Origin: Massilia sp. Root133
Lineage (GTDB): Bacteria; Pseudomonadota; Gammaproteobacteria; Burkholderiales; Burkholderiaceae_D
Direction: 5' to 3'
DNA length: 64,000 nt
NCBI RefSeq assembly: GCF_001426525.1
Contig: NZ_LMEW01000034.1
Location: forward strand, 4,697-68,696
A program made the translations under genes and the position numbers. Below the pieces are notes generated by a model. That model saw only the letters and a program-made list of their open reading frames with translations, ran no database searches and was not told where the DNA came from. This document shows, piece after piece, positions 55,455 through 64,000 of the stretch; within the stretch, counting starts at the first letter, position 1; each line of letters begins with the position of its first letter.

Positions 55455-56855
55455 ATGGGCCGCATGGAAAAGGATTTGCTTGGCAACCTTTCAGTGCCTG
55501 ACGATGCGTACTGGGGTGTGCACACCGCCCGGGCCGTCGCCAATTTCCCGATCACGGGGCGCCCGGTCGGCACGTATCTGACCCTCGTCCGGGCTTTGGG
55601 CGCGATCAAGTACGCAGCAGCAAAAACCAACTGCGTCCTCGGCCTGCTCGACGAAAAGCGCGCGTCGGCCATTGCCGGCGCGAGCGAAGAACTGATGCAG
55701 GGCCGCTGGCGCGAGCAGTTCGTCGTCGACGTGATCCAGGGCGGCGCCGGTACGTCGACCAACATGAACGCCAACGAAGTCGTCGCCAACCGGGCACTGG
55801 AGCTGCTCGGCGCGGGCCGGGGCAGCTACAGCGTGGTCCATCCCATCGACCACGTGAACCTCGGCCAGAGCACCAACGACGTGTATCCGAGCGCGCTGAA
55901 GCTCGGCCTGCGCGAGGCCGCCACGGGCATGTTGCGCCCTGCCCTCGAGGGTCTGATCCAGTCGTTCGCGCTGAAGGCCGAGCGCTTCGACGATGTCCTC
56001 AAGGTCGGACGCACCCAGTTGCAGGACGCCGTGCCGATGACGCTCGGCCAGGAATTCCGTGTCTTCGCCGACACGCTGCGCGCGGAAGTGAACCGCCTGG
56101 ACGTGGCCCTGCAGGACCTCACGGTCGTCAACCTCGGCGGCACGGCGATCGGCACCGGCATCAACTGCGACGCGCGCTACGGCATGATCGCCTGCACCTA
56201 TCTCTCGACCATCTACGGCACCGAGATCCGGCTGGCACCGAACCTGATCGAGGCGACCCAGGATACGAGCGATTTCGTGACCCTGTCGTCCGCGCTGAAG
56301 CGCATCGCCGTCAAGCTGTCCAAGATCTCGAACGACCTGCGCCTGCTTTCCAGCGGCCCCGTCGCCGGCCTGCGCGAAATCAACCTGCCGGAACGGGCGG
56401 CGGGATCCAGCATCATGCCGGGCAAGGTCAACCCGGTGATCCCCGAGGTGGTGAGCCAGGTCTGCTTCCAGGTCATCGGCAACGACGTCGCCATCTCCCT
56501 CGCGGCCGAGGCCGGCCAGCTGCAATTGAACGCGTTCGAGCCGCTGATGGCCCATTTGCTGTTCGACGGCATCCAGGTGCTGTCCGCGGCGTGCGGGACG
56601 CTGGCCGACAACTGCGTCGACGGCATCACCGCCAATGCCGAGCACATGGCCGCCCAGCTGCAGCGCTCGGCCAGCCTCGCGACGGCCCTGAACCCGCACA
56701 TCGGTTACGAGAAAGCGTCGCTCGTCGCCAAGGAAGTGGTGCGTTCGGGGGCCACGGTCGTCCAGGTCGTCAATGCCATGGCGCTGATGGAAGAGGACGA
56801 ACTGGCCGCCCTGCTGCGTCCGGAATTGCTGACGCGCCCGGGCCGGATGGCCTGA
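55455..56855 (+). CDS. aspA: Aspartate ammonia-lyase
   Basis: 466 aa, AAGGAG before the ATG at 55455. The block GGAGTSTNMNANEV near 100 is the aspartase form, where fumarases read GSGTQSNMN. The signature GSSIMPGKVNP at 317-327 holds the catalytic loop serine. It converts L-aspartate to fumarate and ammonia as a cytoplasmic tetramer. Being the first gene of an operon with dihydroorotase, a carbamoyl-amino-acid hydrolase and malic enzyme, it most likely handles aspartate made from N-carbamoyl-aspartate. Confidence 0.92.
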   Translation: MGRMEKDLLGNLSVPDDAYWGVHTARAVANFPITGRPVGTYLTLVRALGAIKYAAAKTNCVLGLLDEKRASAIAGASEELMQGRWREQFVVDVIQGGAGTSTNMNANEVVANRALELLGAGRGSYSVVHPIDHVNLGQSTNDVYPSALKLGLREAATGMLRPALEGLIQSFALKAERFDDVLKVGRTQLQDAVPMTLGQEFRVFADTLRAEVNRLDVALQDLTVVNLGGTAIGTGINCDARYGMIACTYLSTIYGTEIRLAPNLIEATQDTSDFVTLSSALKRIAVKLSKISNDLRLLSSGPVAGLREINLPERAAGSSIMPGKVNPVIPEVVSQVCFQVIGNDVAISLAAEAGQLQLNAFEPLMAHLLFDGIQVLSAACGTLADNCVDGITANAEHMAAQLQRSASLATALNPHIGYEKASLVAKEVVRSGATVVQVVNAMALMEEDELAALLRPELLTRPGRMA

Positions 56856-56890
56856 GCCCCATACAAAAACCAAACCACAAGGAGACAAAC

Positions 56891-58141
56891 ATGGCGACTC
56901 GCAATGCGGCGGATATGCTGCCGACACAACTGGAACTGGACGATGCGCAGCAGGACGTCTACGCCCGCAAGGCCGTCCTCGCGTCCGCGGTCGGCTACGC
57001 CCTGGATGGCTTTGACCTGCTCATCCTCGGCTTCATCCTCACCGCCATTTCCGCCGGCCTCGGACTGACGAGCACACAGGCCGGCTCGCTCGTGACCTGG
57101 ACACTCATCGGCGCCGTCTGCGGCGGCATCTTTTTCGGCGTCCTCAGCGATTACATGGGGCGCGTGAAGGTGCTCACCTGGACCATCCTGATCTTCGCCA
57201 TCTTCACGGGGCTGTGCGCGTTTGCCCAGGGCTACTGGGACCTGCTGGTCTATCGCACGATTTCCGGCTTCGGCCTGGGCGGCGAGTTCGGGATCGGCAT
57301 GGCGCTGGCCACGGAAGCCTGCCGGCCGTCGCAGCGCGCCCGGGTCTCGTCGTACGTCGGCGTCGGTTGGCAGGCCGGCGTGCTCGCCGCTGCACTGCTG
57401 ACTCCGCTCCTGCTGCCCCTCATCGGCTGGCGCGGCATGCTCGCGGTGGGCGTACTGCCGGCCATCGTCGCGTTCATCGTGCGCAAGTACATCGGCGAAC
57501 CGGAGGTCTTCGTCGAGAGCGCCAGGACGCGGCGCAAGGGCAATCCGCTCAAGCTGCTCGTCGCGGATGCGGCGACGGTCCGCGCCAGCATCGGGGTCGT
57601 CATCCTGTGCTCGGTACAGAACTTCGGGTACTACGGCCTGATGATCTGGATGCCGACCTACCTGGCCAAACAGTTCAATTATTCGCTGACGAAGTCGGCC
57701 ATGTGGACGTCCGTGACGGTCGTCGGCATGGCGTTCGGCATCTGGCTGTTCGGGCAGCTGGCGGACCGACTCGGCCGCAAGCCCACCTTCCTGCTGTACC
57801 AGAGCGGCGCGGTCGTCATGGTGTTCGTCTACTCGACGCTCCAGGAGCCCATGGCCCTGCTGGTCGGCGGCGCGGTCATGGGCATGTTCGTCAACGGCAT
57901 GATCGGCGGCTACGGCGCCCTCATTTCCGAGCTTTACCCGACCCAGGCGCGGGCCACCGCGCAGAACGTCCTGTTCAACATCGGCCGCGCGGTCGGCGGC
58001 TTCGGGCCGCTGGCGGTCGGCTATCTCGCCGCGGCCTATTCCTTCGGCACCGCGATCGTCGTGCTCGCGCTGATCTACGTGCTGGACATCGCGGCCACCC
58101 TGTTCCTGATCCCGGAGCGCAAGGGCGCCGCCCTCGAATAA
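56891..58141 (+). CDS. MFS transporter (AAHS type), putative orotate importer
   Basis: 416 aa, 12 predicted helices, GGAGACAAAC before the ATG. GYALDGFDLLILGFIL in helix 1 and the loop motifs GVLSDYMGRVKV and GQLADRLGRKPT are typical of the aromatic acid:H+ symporter branch, which moves organic anions such as benzoates. The position between aspA and pyrK suggests the substrate is a cyclic acid that feeds this operon; orotate or dihydroorotate fits best. That specificity is inferred only. Confidence 0.88.
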   Translation: MATRNAADMLPTQLELDDAQQDVYARKAVLASAVGYALDGFDLLILGFILTAISAGLGLTSTQAGSLVTWTLIGAVCGGIFFGVLSDYMGRVKVLTWTILIFAIFTGLCAFAQGYWDLLVYRTISGFGLGGEFGIGMALATEACRPSQRARVSSYVGVGWQAGVLAAALLTPLLLPLIGWRGMLAVGVLPAIVAFIVRKYIGEPEVFVESARTRRKGNPLKLLVADAATVRASIGVVILCSVQNFGYYGLMIWMPTYLAKQFNYSLTKSAMWTSVTVVGMAFGIWLFGQLADRLGRKPTFLLYQSGAVVMVFVYSTLQEPMALLVGGAVMGMFVNGMIGGYGALISELYPTQARATAQNVLFNIGRAVGGFGPLAVGYLAAAYSFGTAIVVLALIYVLDIAATLFLIPERKGAALE

Positions 58142-58172
58142 GCGCCGCGCGCTTCACTCACAAGGAGACATC

Positions 58173-59027
58173 ATGCAAACCCTCATTCGCAGCGCCGCCG
58201 ACGCGGTGCCGGCGACCTGCTGCACGCTTCCGCCGGCGCCCGACACGTTGGGCGTCGTCATCAGCAACCGCTGGGTCAACAACGACTACAAGCACCTCGT
58301 CCTCGAGGTCAACAGCCGGGCCGCGGCAGCCCGCGCCGGCCAGTTCTTCAATCTGCTGTGCCCGGTGACCGACACCGACAAGCCGTTTTTCCGGCGTCCC
58401 ATGAGCACGTACCGGGCCGATCCGGCCAGCGGCACCGTGGAGTTCCTGTACAAGGTGACCGGCGCGGGCACCCGCGGCCTCGCCACATTGCGTGCCGAGG
58501 ACACGCTGCCGATGCTGGGCCCGCTCGGCGTGGGGTTCGACCTGGCACCCGCCTGGCGCAACATCGTCGTGCTCGGCCGCGGCGTCGGCCTCGCCACGCT
58601 GGCGCCGCTGTCGGACCTGGCGGCCGCACAGGGCGTCGGCGTCACCGCCATCCTGAGCGCACGCGACCATGCCAACCTGATGTCGCAGCAACGTTTTCGT
58701 GCCACCGGCGCGACCGTGATCGAGGTGGTCGACAGCGACGGCAGCAGCGCCCCCGCGAACGTCGAACGCATCCTGCGCGAACTGCACCGCGCAGGACGCG
58801 CCGACGCCTTCTATACCTGCGGCTCGAACCGCCTGACGATGCTGATGCAGGCACTGGGCAACGAACTCGGCGTCCCCGGCCAGGTCGCCCTCGAACAGCA
58901 GATGGCCTGCGGTATCGGCATGTGCTACTGCTGCGTCCGGGCATTCCGCAAGGGCGACGACATCGTCAGCAAGCGCGTGTGCTGGGACGGTCCCGTGTTC
59001 GCCATCGACGAGGTGACGTCATGCTAG
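58173..59027 (+). CDS. pyrK: Dihydroorotate dehydrogenase electron transfer subunit
   Basis: 284 aa, slightly longer than typical PyrK. An FAD-binding ferredoxin-reductase-type domain (FFRRPMSTYR) is followed by an NAD-binding part (VVLGRGVGLATLAPL, with GRGVG in place of GGGVG) and by a C-terminal 2Fe-2S site with Cys246, Cys251, Cys254 and a fourth Cys in RVCWDGPVF. In class 1B enzymes PyrK links NAD(H) to the FMN subunit, so the reaction can run from orotate plus NADH to dihydroorotate. It overlaps pyrD by 7 bp. Confidence 0.9.
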   Translation: MQTLIRSAADAVPATCCTLPPAPDTLGVVISNRWVNNDYKHLVLEVNSRAAAARAGQFFNLLCPVTDTDKPFFRRPMSTYRADPASGTVEFLYKVTGAGTRGLATLRAEDTLPMLGPLGVGFDLAPAWRNIVVLGRGVGLATLAPLSDLAAAQGVGVTAILSARDHANLMSQQRFRATGATVIEVVDSDGSSAPANVERILRELHRAGRADAFYTCGSNRLTMLMQALGNELGVPGQVALEQQMACGIGMCYCCVRAFRKGDDIVSKRVCWDGPVFAIDEVTSC

Positions 59028-59956
59028 ATCTTTCCGTTTCGGTCGGCGGCCTGCGGCTGCGCAATCCCGTCATGCCGGCATCGGGCACGTTCGCCGACGG
59101 GCTGGCGAACACCATCGACATCAACCGCCTCGGCGCGTTCGTGACGAAGACGATCACGCGCACCAAACGCAGCGGCAACCCCGTACCCCGCGTGGCCGAG
59201 ATCCAGGCGGGCATGCTCAACGCGATCGGTATTCCCAGCAAGGGCGTCGATGATTTCATCGGGTCGACGGTACCGTTCTACCGTGACTACACGCCGCCGC
59301 TGATCGCCAGTATCTCGGCCGACTCGGCGCTCGAATTCGGCGCGCTCGCGGCGCAACTCTCGGCCGTGCCCGGCATTGCCGGCATCGAGGCGAATATCTC
59401 GTGCCCGAACATCGAGGAGGACGGCAAGGCGTTCGCCATGCACGCCAGGTCGACGGCGCAGGTGGTCAAGGCCCTGCGCGCCTCGACCCGCCTGCCGCTG
59501 TGGGTGAAACTCACGCCGAACACCGGGGAGATCGCAGCGGTGGCGCGCGCCGCGCAGGACGAGGGAGCGGACGCCGTGGTCGTCGCCAACACGATCCTCG
59601 GCATGGCGATCGACGTGAACACGCGCCGCCCGCGCCTCGGCAACGTCATGGGCGGCATGTCCGGCCCCGCCGTGAAGCCCATCATGGTGCGGATGACCTA
59701 CCAGTGCAGCAAGGCGGTATCGATTCCGGTCATCGGTTGCGGCGGGATCGCGAGCGCCGACGATGCCCTCGAATTCATGCTGGCCGGCGCGAAGGCCGTC
59801 CAGGTGGGCACGGCGACGTTCGTGCGGCCCGGCGCCATGCTCGACGTGATCGACGGCCTGCTCGCCTACTGCCAGCGCAACGGCATCGCGCGGCTCCAGG
59901 ACGTCGTCGGCACGGTCGACGACAAGGGTTTTCAACCGTTCGAGGCGCTGGCATGA
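59021..59956 (+). CDS. pyrD: Dihydroorotate dehydrogenase class 1B, catalytic subunit
   Basis: 311 aa FMN barrel protein. NPVMPASGTF starts the fold, ANISCPNIEEDG holds the catalytic base Cys128 (class 1 enzymes use Cys where class 2 use Ser), and GCGGIASADDALEFMLAGA is the phosphate site for FMN. Lack of the N-terminal membrane extension excludes the quinone-dependent class 2 form usual in betaproteobacteria. Coupled with PyrK it would interconvert dihydroorotate and orotate with NAD(H). The context points to the reductive direction. Confidence 0.92.
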   Translation: MLDLSVSVGGLRLRNPVMPASGTFADGLANTIDINRLGAFVTKTITRTKRSGNPVPRVAEIQAGMLNAIGIPSKGVDDFIGSTVPFYRDYTPPLIASISADSALEFGALAAQLSAVPGIAGIEANISCPNIEEDGKAFAMHARSTAQVVKALRASTRLPLWVKLTPNTGEIAAVARAAQDEGADAVVVANTILGMAIDVNTRRPRLGNVMGGMSGPAVKPIMVRMTYQCSKAVSIPVIGCGGIASADDALEFMLAGAKAVQVGTATFVRPGAMLDVIDGLLAYCQRNGIARLQDVVGTVDDKGFQPFEALA

Positions 59957-61254
59957 GCGCGGCATTCATCCGGACGGCAGCGGCGCACCGCGCGCCTTCC
60001 CCGCACGGGTCGTCCACGACCCGCTGGCTGGCCCAGGCCGAACGGCTGTTCACTGCCGCGGCGCGCCTGGGACACGACGGCGTCGGCATCACGCGCGAAA
60101 GCTACGGCGACGGCGAGTCCGCGGTGCTGGCGCTGTTGCGCGAGTGGGCCGCCGAACGCGGACTCGCCCATGCAACCGACCATGCGGCGAACGGCCTGTT
60201 CGCGCAGCGCGCCGCGCGCGAACGCCCGCGCATCGTCTGCGGGTCGCATATCGACTCGGTGCCCCATGGCGGCAACTTCGATGGCCTGGCGGGCGTGATC
60301 GCCGGACTCCTGGTGCTCGACCGCCTGGAAAGCGAAGGCGTGCACGTGCCGCTGACGGTCGCGGCGATCCGCGGCGAGGAAAGCGCCTGGTACGGCAAGG
60401 CCTACGTCGGTTCGTCCGCCGCACTGGGCAAGTTGAAGGCGCAGGACCTGGCGTTGCGCAATGCGCGCAGCGGGCGCAGCCTGCGCGACGCGCTGGTAGC
60501 GGCCGGTGCCGACCTCGACGCCATCGAACGCGGCTGCCGCGCGCCCTGGACGCAGGCGGACGCCTACCTGGAACTGCACATCGAGCAGGGTCCCGTCATG
60601 GTCAAGCAGGGCTGGCCGACGGCCATCGTGTCCGGCATCCGCGGCAACGTCCGGCACAACCGGATCGTCTGCATCGGCGAGGCCGGCCATTCCGGCGCCA
60701 TCCCGCGCGACCTGCGCAAGGACGCGGTGCTGGCGGTGGCGGATCTCCTGATGCGGATGGACAGGCATTGGGCCGGCCTGCTCGCGGAGGGCGAGGATCT
60801 CGTCGTCACCAGCGGCATCGTCACCACCGACGCCCACGAGCACGCGGTGTCCCGCATCCCCGGCGAAGCGGCGTTCAGCTTCGAGGCGCGCAGCCAGCAC
60901 CCGGCGACCCTCGAGCGCGTGCACGCCCTGCTGGTCGCCGAGATCGCGGCCGTGGCGGGCGAGCGGGGCGTGCGTTTCGAACTCGACCGCAAGATCGTGT
61001 CGCCGCCGGCGCGCATGGATCCGGGCTTGATGCGCGTCTTGCAGGACGCCGCGGATGCGGCCGGCCAGCCTTGCCCGCAGCTGCCCAGCGGCGCGGGTCA
61101 CGACGCGGCCCAGTTCGCCAACGCCGGGGTTCCGGCGGCCATGCTCTTCGTGCGCAACGAGCACGGCTCGCACAACCCGCACGAAGCGATGGACTTGGCC
61201 GATTTCGTGGCGGCCGTGGAGGTCCTGTATCACGCGGTCAGGAGGCTGGCATGA
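59953..61254 (+). CDS. M20 N-carbamoyl-amino-acid hydrolase, putative ureidosuccinase
   Basis: 433 aa, ATGA overlap with pyrD. It belongs to the Zn-dependent hydantoinase/carbamoylase branch of M20 (N-carbamoyl-L-amino acid hydrolase, allantoate amidohydrolase). Metal motifs: CGSHIDSVPHGGNFDG (His99), RGEESAWYG with the Glu pair near 143, HIEQGPVM near 211, and late HNPHEAM. The dimer-domain block GIRGNVRHNRI is present. Next to dihydroorotase and aspartase the natural substrate is most simply N-carbamoyl-L-aspartate, split to aspartate, CO2 and ammonia. Beta-ureidopropionase action is the main alternative. Confidence 0.88.
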   Translation: MSAAFIRTAAAHRAPSPHGSSTTRWLAQAERLFTAAARLGHDGVGITRESYGDGESAVLALLREWAAERGLAHATDHAANGLFAQRAARERPRIVCGSHIDSVPHGGNFDGLAGVIAGLLVLDRLESEGVHVPLTVAAIRGEESAWYGKAYVGSSAALGKLKAQDLALRNARSGRSLRDALVAAGADLDAIERGCRAPWTQADAYLELHIEQGPVMVKQGWPTAIVSGIRGNVRHNRIVCIGEAGHSGAIPRDLRKDAVLAVADLLMRMDRHWAGLLAEGEDLVVTSGIVTTDAHEHAVSRIPGEAAFSFEARSQHPATLERVHALLVAEIAAVAGERGVRFELDRKIVSPPARMDPGLMRVLQDAADAAGQPCPQLPSGAGHDAAQFANAGVPAAMLFVRNEHGSHNPHEAMDLADFVAAVEVLYHAVRRLA

Positions 61255-62327
61255 GCGACGTTCCGATGACGCTGCGCATGCGCCGGCCCGACGACTGGCA
61301 CCTGCACCTGCGCGACGGCCCCATGCTCGACACGGTCGTGCCCTGGTCGGCCCGGCACTTCCGGCGCGCGATCGTGATGCCGAACCTGGCACGACCGGTC
61401 TGCGATGCCCGGGCGGCGGCCGCGTACCGGCACCGGATCCTGGACGCCCTGGCCCGGCACCGCGCGCGGACCGGCATTGCGGACACGTTCGAGCCGCTGA
61501 TGACGGTCTACCTGACGGACGACACGGACCCGCGCGCGCTGGTCGATGCGTTCCGGCACGGCACGGTGTGCGCGGCGAAGCTGTACCCGGCCCACGCCAC
61601 GACCAACGCGGCCCACGGCGTACGCGACGTCGCCCGGATCATGCCGGTGCTCGCCGCCATGGCGGACGCCGGGATGCCGCTGCTGGTCCACGCGGAAGCG
61701 ACGGCGCCTTCGATCGACGTGTTCGACCGGGAAGCGGTCTTCATCGACCAGGTCCTGGTGCCGCTGGTCGCCCGCCTGCCCGGGCTCAAGCTCGTGGTCG
61801 AGCACATCACGACCCGGGAAGGTGTCGAGTTCGTCGTGTCGGCCGCGGCGACCGTCGCCGCCACCCTGACGCCGCAACACCTGCTCTACAACCGCAACGC
61901 GATGTTCCAGGGCGGCCTGAGGCCGCACCACTACTGCCTGCCGGTACTGAAGCGCGAGGACCACAGGCGCGCGTTGCGGCGGGCGGCCACGTCCGGCAAT
62001 CCGAAGTTCTTCCTCGGTACCGACTCGGCGCCGCACACGCGCCAGGCGAAGGAATCCGCCTGCGGCTGCGCCGGCATCTTCAACGCCCCGTCCGCGCTGT
62101 CGACCTACGCGCAGGTGTTCGAGGAGGAAGGCGCGCTGGACCGCCTGGAGGCGTTCTGTTCGCTCAATGGTCCGGCCTTTTATGGTCTCGCGCCGAATGC
62201 CGGCCACGTCACGCTCGTGCGCGCCGGCGAGCGGGTACCGGAGACGATCGATACGGCGGACGGCGGCGTCCTGACGCCATTCCGGGCCGGCGAAACGCTG
62301 GACTGGCGCGTCCTGGACGACGCGTAA
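61251..62327 (+). CDS. pyrC: Dihydroorotase, class II (E. coli PyrC type)
   Basis: 358 aa, ATGA overlap. The binuclear Zn site is complete: His17 and His19 in DWHLHLRDG (Arg21 binds substrate), Lys110 in AAKLYPAHATTN (carbamylated), His147 in LLVHAE, His185 in VVEHITT and Asp258 in GTDSAPH. The enzyme reversibly opens dihydroorotate to N-carbamoyl-L-aspartate. In this operon it would act in the opening direction. Confidence 0.93.
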   Translation: MSDVPMTLRMRRPDDWHLHLRDGPMLDTVVPWSARHFRRAIVMPNLARPVCDARAAAAYRHRILDALARHRARTGIADTFEPLMTVYLTDDTDPRALVDAFRHGTVCAAKLYPAHATTNAAHGVRDVARIMPVLAAMADAGMPLLVHAEATAPSIDVFDREAVFIDQVLVPLVARLPGLKLVVEHITTREGVEFVVSAAATVAATLTPQHLLYNRNAMFQGGLRPHHYCLPVLKREDHRRALRRAATSGNPKFFLGTDSAPHTRQAKESACGCAGIFNAPSALSTYAQVFEEEGALDRLEAFCSLNGPAFYGLAPNAGHVTLVRAGERVPETIDTADGGVLTPFRAGETLDWRVLDDA

Positions 62328-62361
62328 GCAGCACACCACAACAATTCTTATGGAGACAAAC

Positions 62362-63650
<1,289 letters not shown>

Positions 63651-63654
<4 letters not shown>

Positions 63655-64000
63655 ATGCGAAACATCATATCGGAACCCTGTGCCTGCTCGCCGGGGGCGC
63701 CTGGGCGCTGCCGGCGCTGGCACAGGACGGCGCGGTCGTCTACGGGGTCGTCGACACCTTCCTCACCCGCATCGATGCCGAAGGAAAGGCGCCCGCCACC
63801 CGCATCGACGCGAGCGGCGCGGCCGCGAGCCGCCTGGGCGTACGGGGCACGGAAAACCTCGGCAACGGCGTCAAGGCCAACTTCACGCTGGAAGCCGGCC
63901 TCAATTCCAACGACGGCAGCGGCGCGGACACCTACCGCCTGTTCAACCGCCAGGCCTGGGTGGGCCTGTCCACGGGCTGGGGCGAATTCCGCCTGGGCCG
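63651..64000 (+). CDS. Gram-negative porin, N-terminal part (partial)
   Basis: ATGA overlap with the malic enzyme gene, then 116 residues to the window edge. The signal peptide (LCLLAGGAWALPALAQ) is followed by the start of a 16-strand porin of Burkholderia/Neisseria style (VVYGVVDTFLTRID, SRLGVRGTENLGNG, RLFNRQAWVGL). As the last operon member seen it may form the outer-membrane entry path for the operon's substrate. Confidence 0.88.

Overview
The window looks like chromosome from a high-GC Gram-negative bacterium, most likely a betaproteobacterium of the Oxalobacteraceae (Massilia/Duganella/Telluria type). This placement is inferred from the PEP-CTERM protein at the left edge, the Burkholderia-style porin at the right edge, the TonB receptors and the codon use; no rRNA or tRNA gene is present to confirm it.

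Layout. 1-168: end of a PEP-CTERM protein and its terminator. 344-6501: a lower-GC orphan type VI secretion cargo island (VgrG, DUF4123 adaptor, DUF3304 protein, Tle1-type phospholipase, PAAR tip). 6852-20932: three very large, very GC-rich genes (2364, 1269 and 1054 aa) in one tight operon with no recognised overall function; they carry an OmpA-like module, fibronectin-III-like modules and a catalytically degenerate phospholipase-D-like module. 20901-28536: a 7TM-PAS-GGDEF diguanylate cyclase, a membrane protein, an OsmC-YcaO fusion, a sugar porter and a secreted esterase lipoprotein.

28793-50413: a locus for use of a uronic-acid polysaccharide, probably alginate-like and acetylated. It holds two TonB receptors, two paralogous LacI regulators, a heparinase-II/III-type lyase, a PL7-like lyase, a DEH-reductase-like SDR, KDG kinase, a hexuronate-type MFS porter, two RraA-type putative aldolases, an SMP-30 lactonase, a shikimate-dehydrogenase homologue, several SGNH esterases and a beta-helix lipoprotein. 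Five copies of a roughly 29-bp CG-centred operator-like element mark its promoters and the end of its main operon.

50424-54326: TetR and LysR regulators, a DHA2 efflux pump flanked by two broken SDR fragments, and a small unknown gene.

54354-64000: an XRE regulator diverges from an operon encoding aspartate ammonia-lyase, an MFS porter, PyrK, PyrD (class 1B), an M20 N-carbamoyl-amino-acid hydrolase, dihydroorotase, malic enzyme and a porin. Read together these enzymes form a complete breakdown route from orotate to dihydroorotate, N-carbamoyl-aspartate, aspartate, fumarate and, via malate, pyruvate. I regard this putative orotate-catabolic operon as the most interesting system in the window, followed by the giant-gene operon and the dual-LacI operator system.
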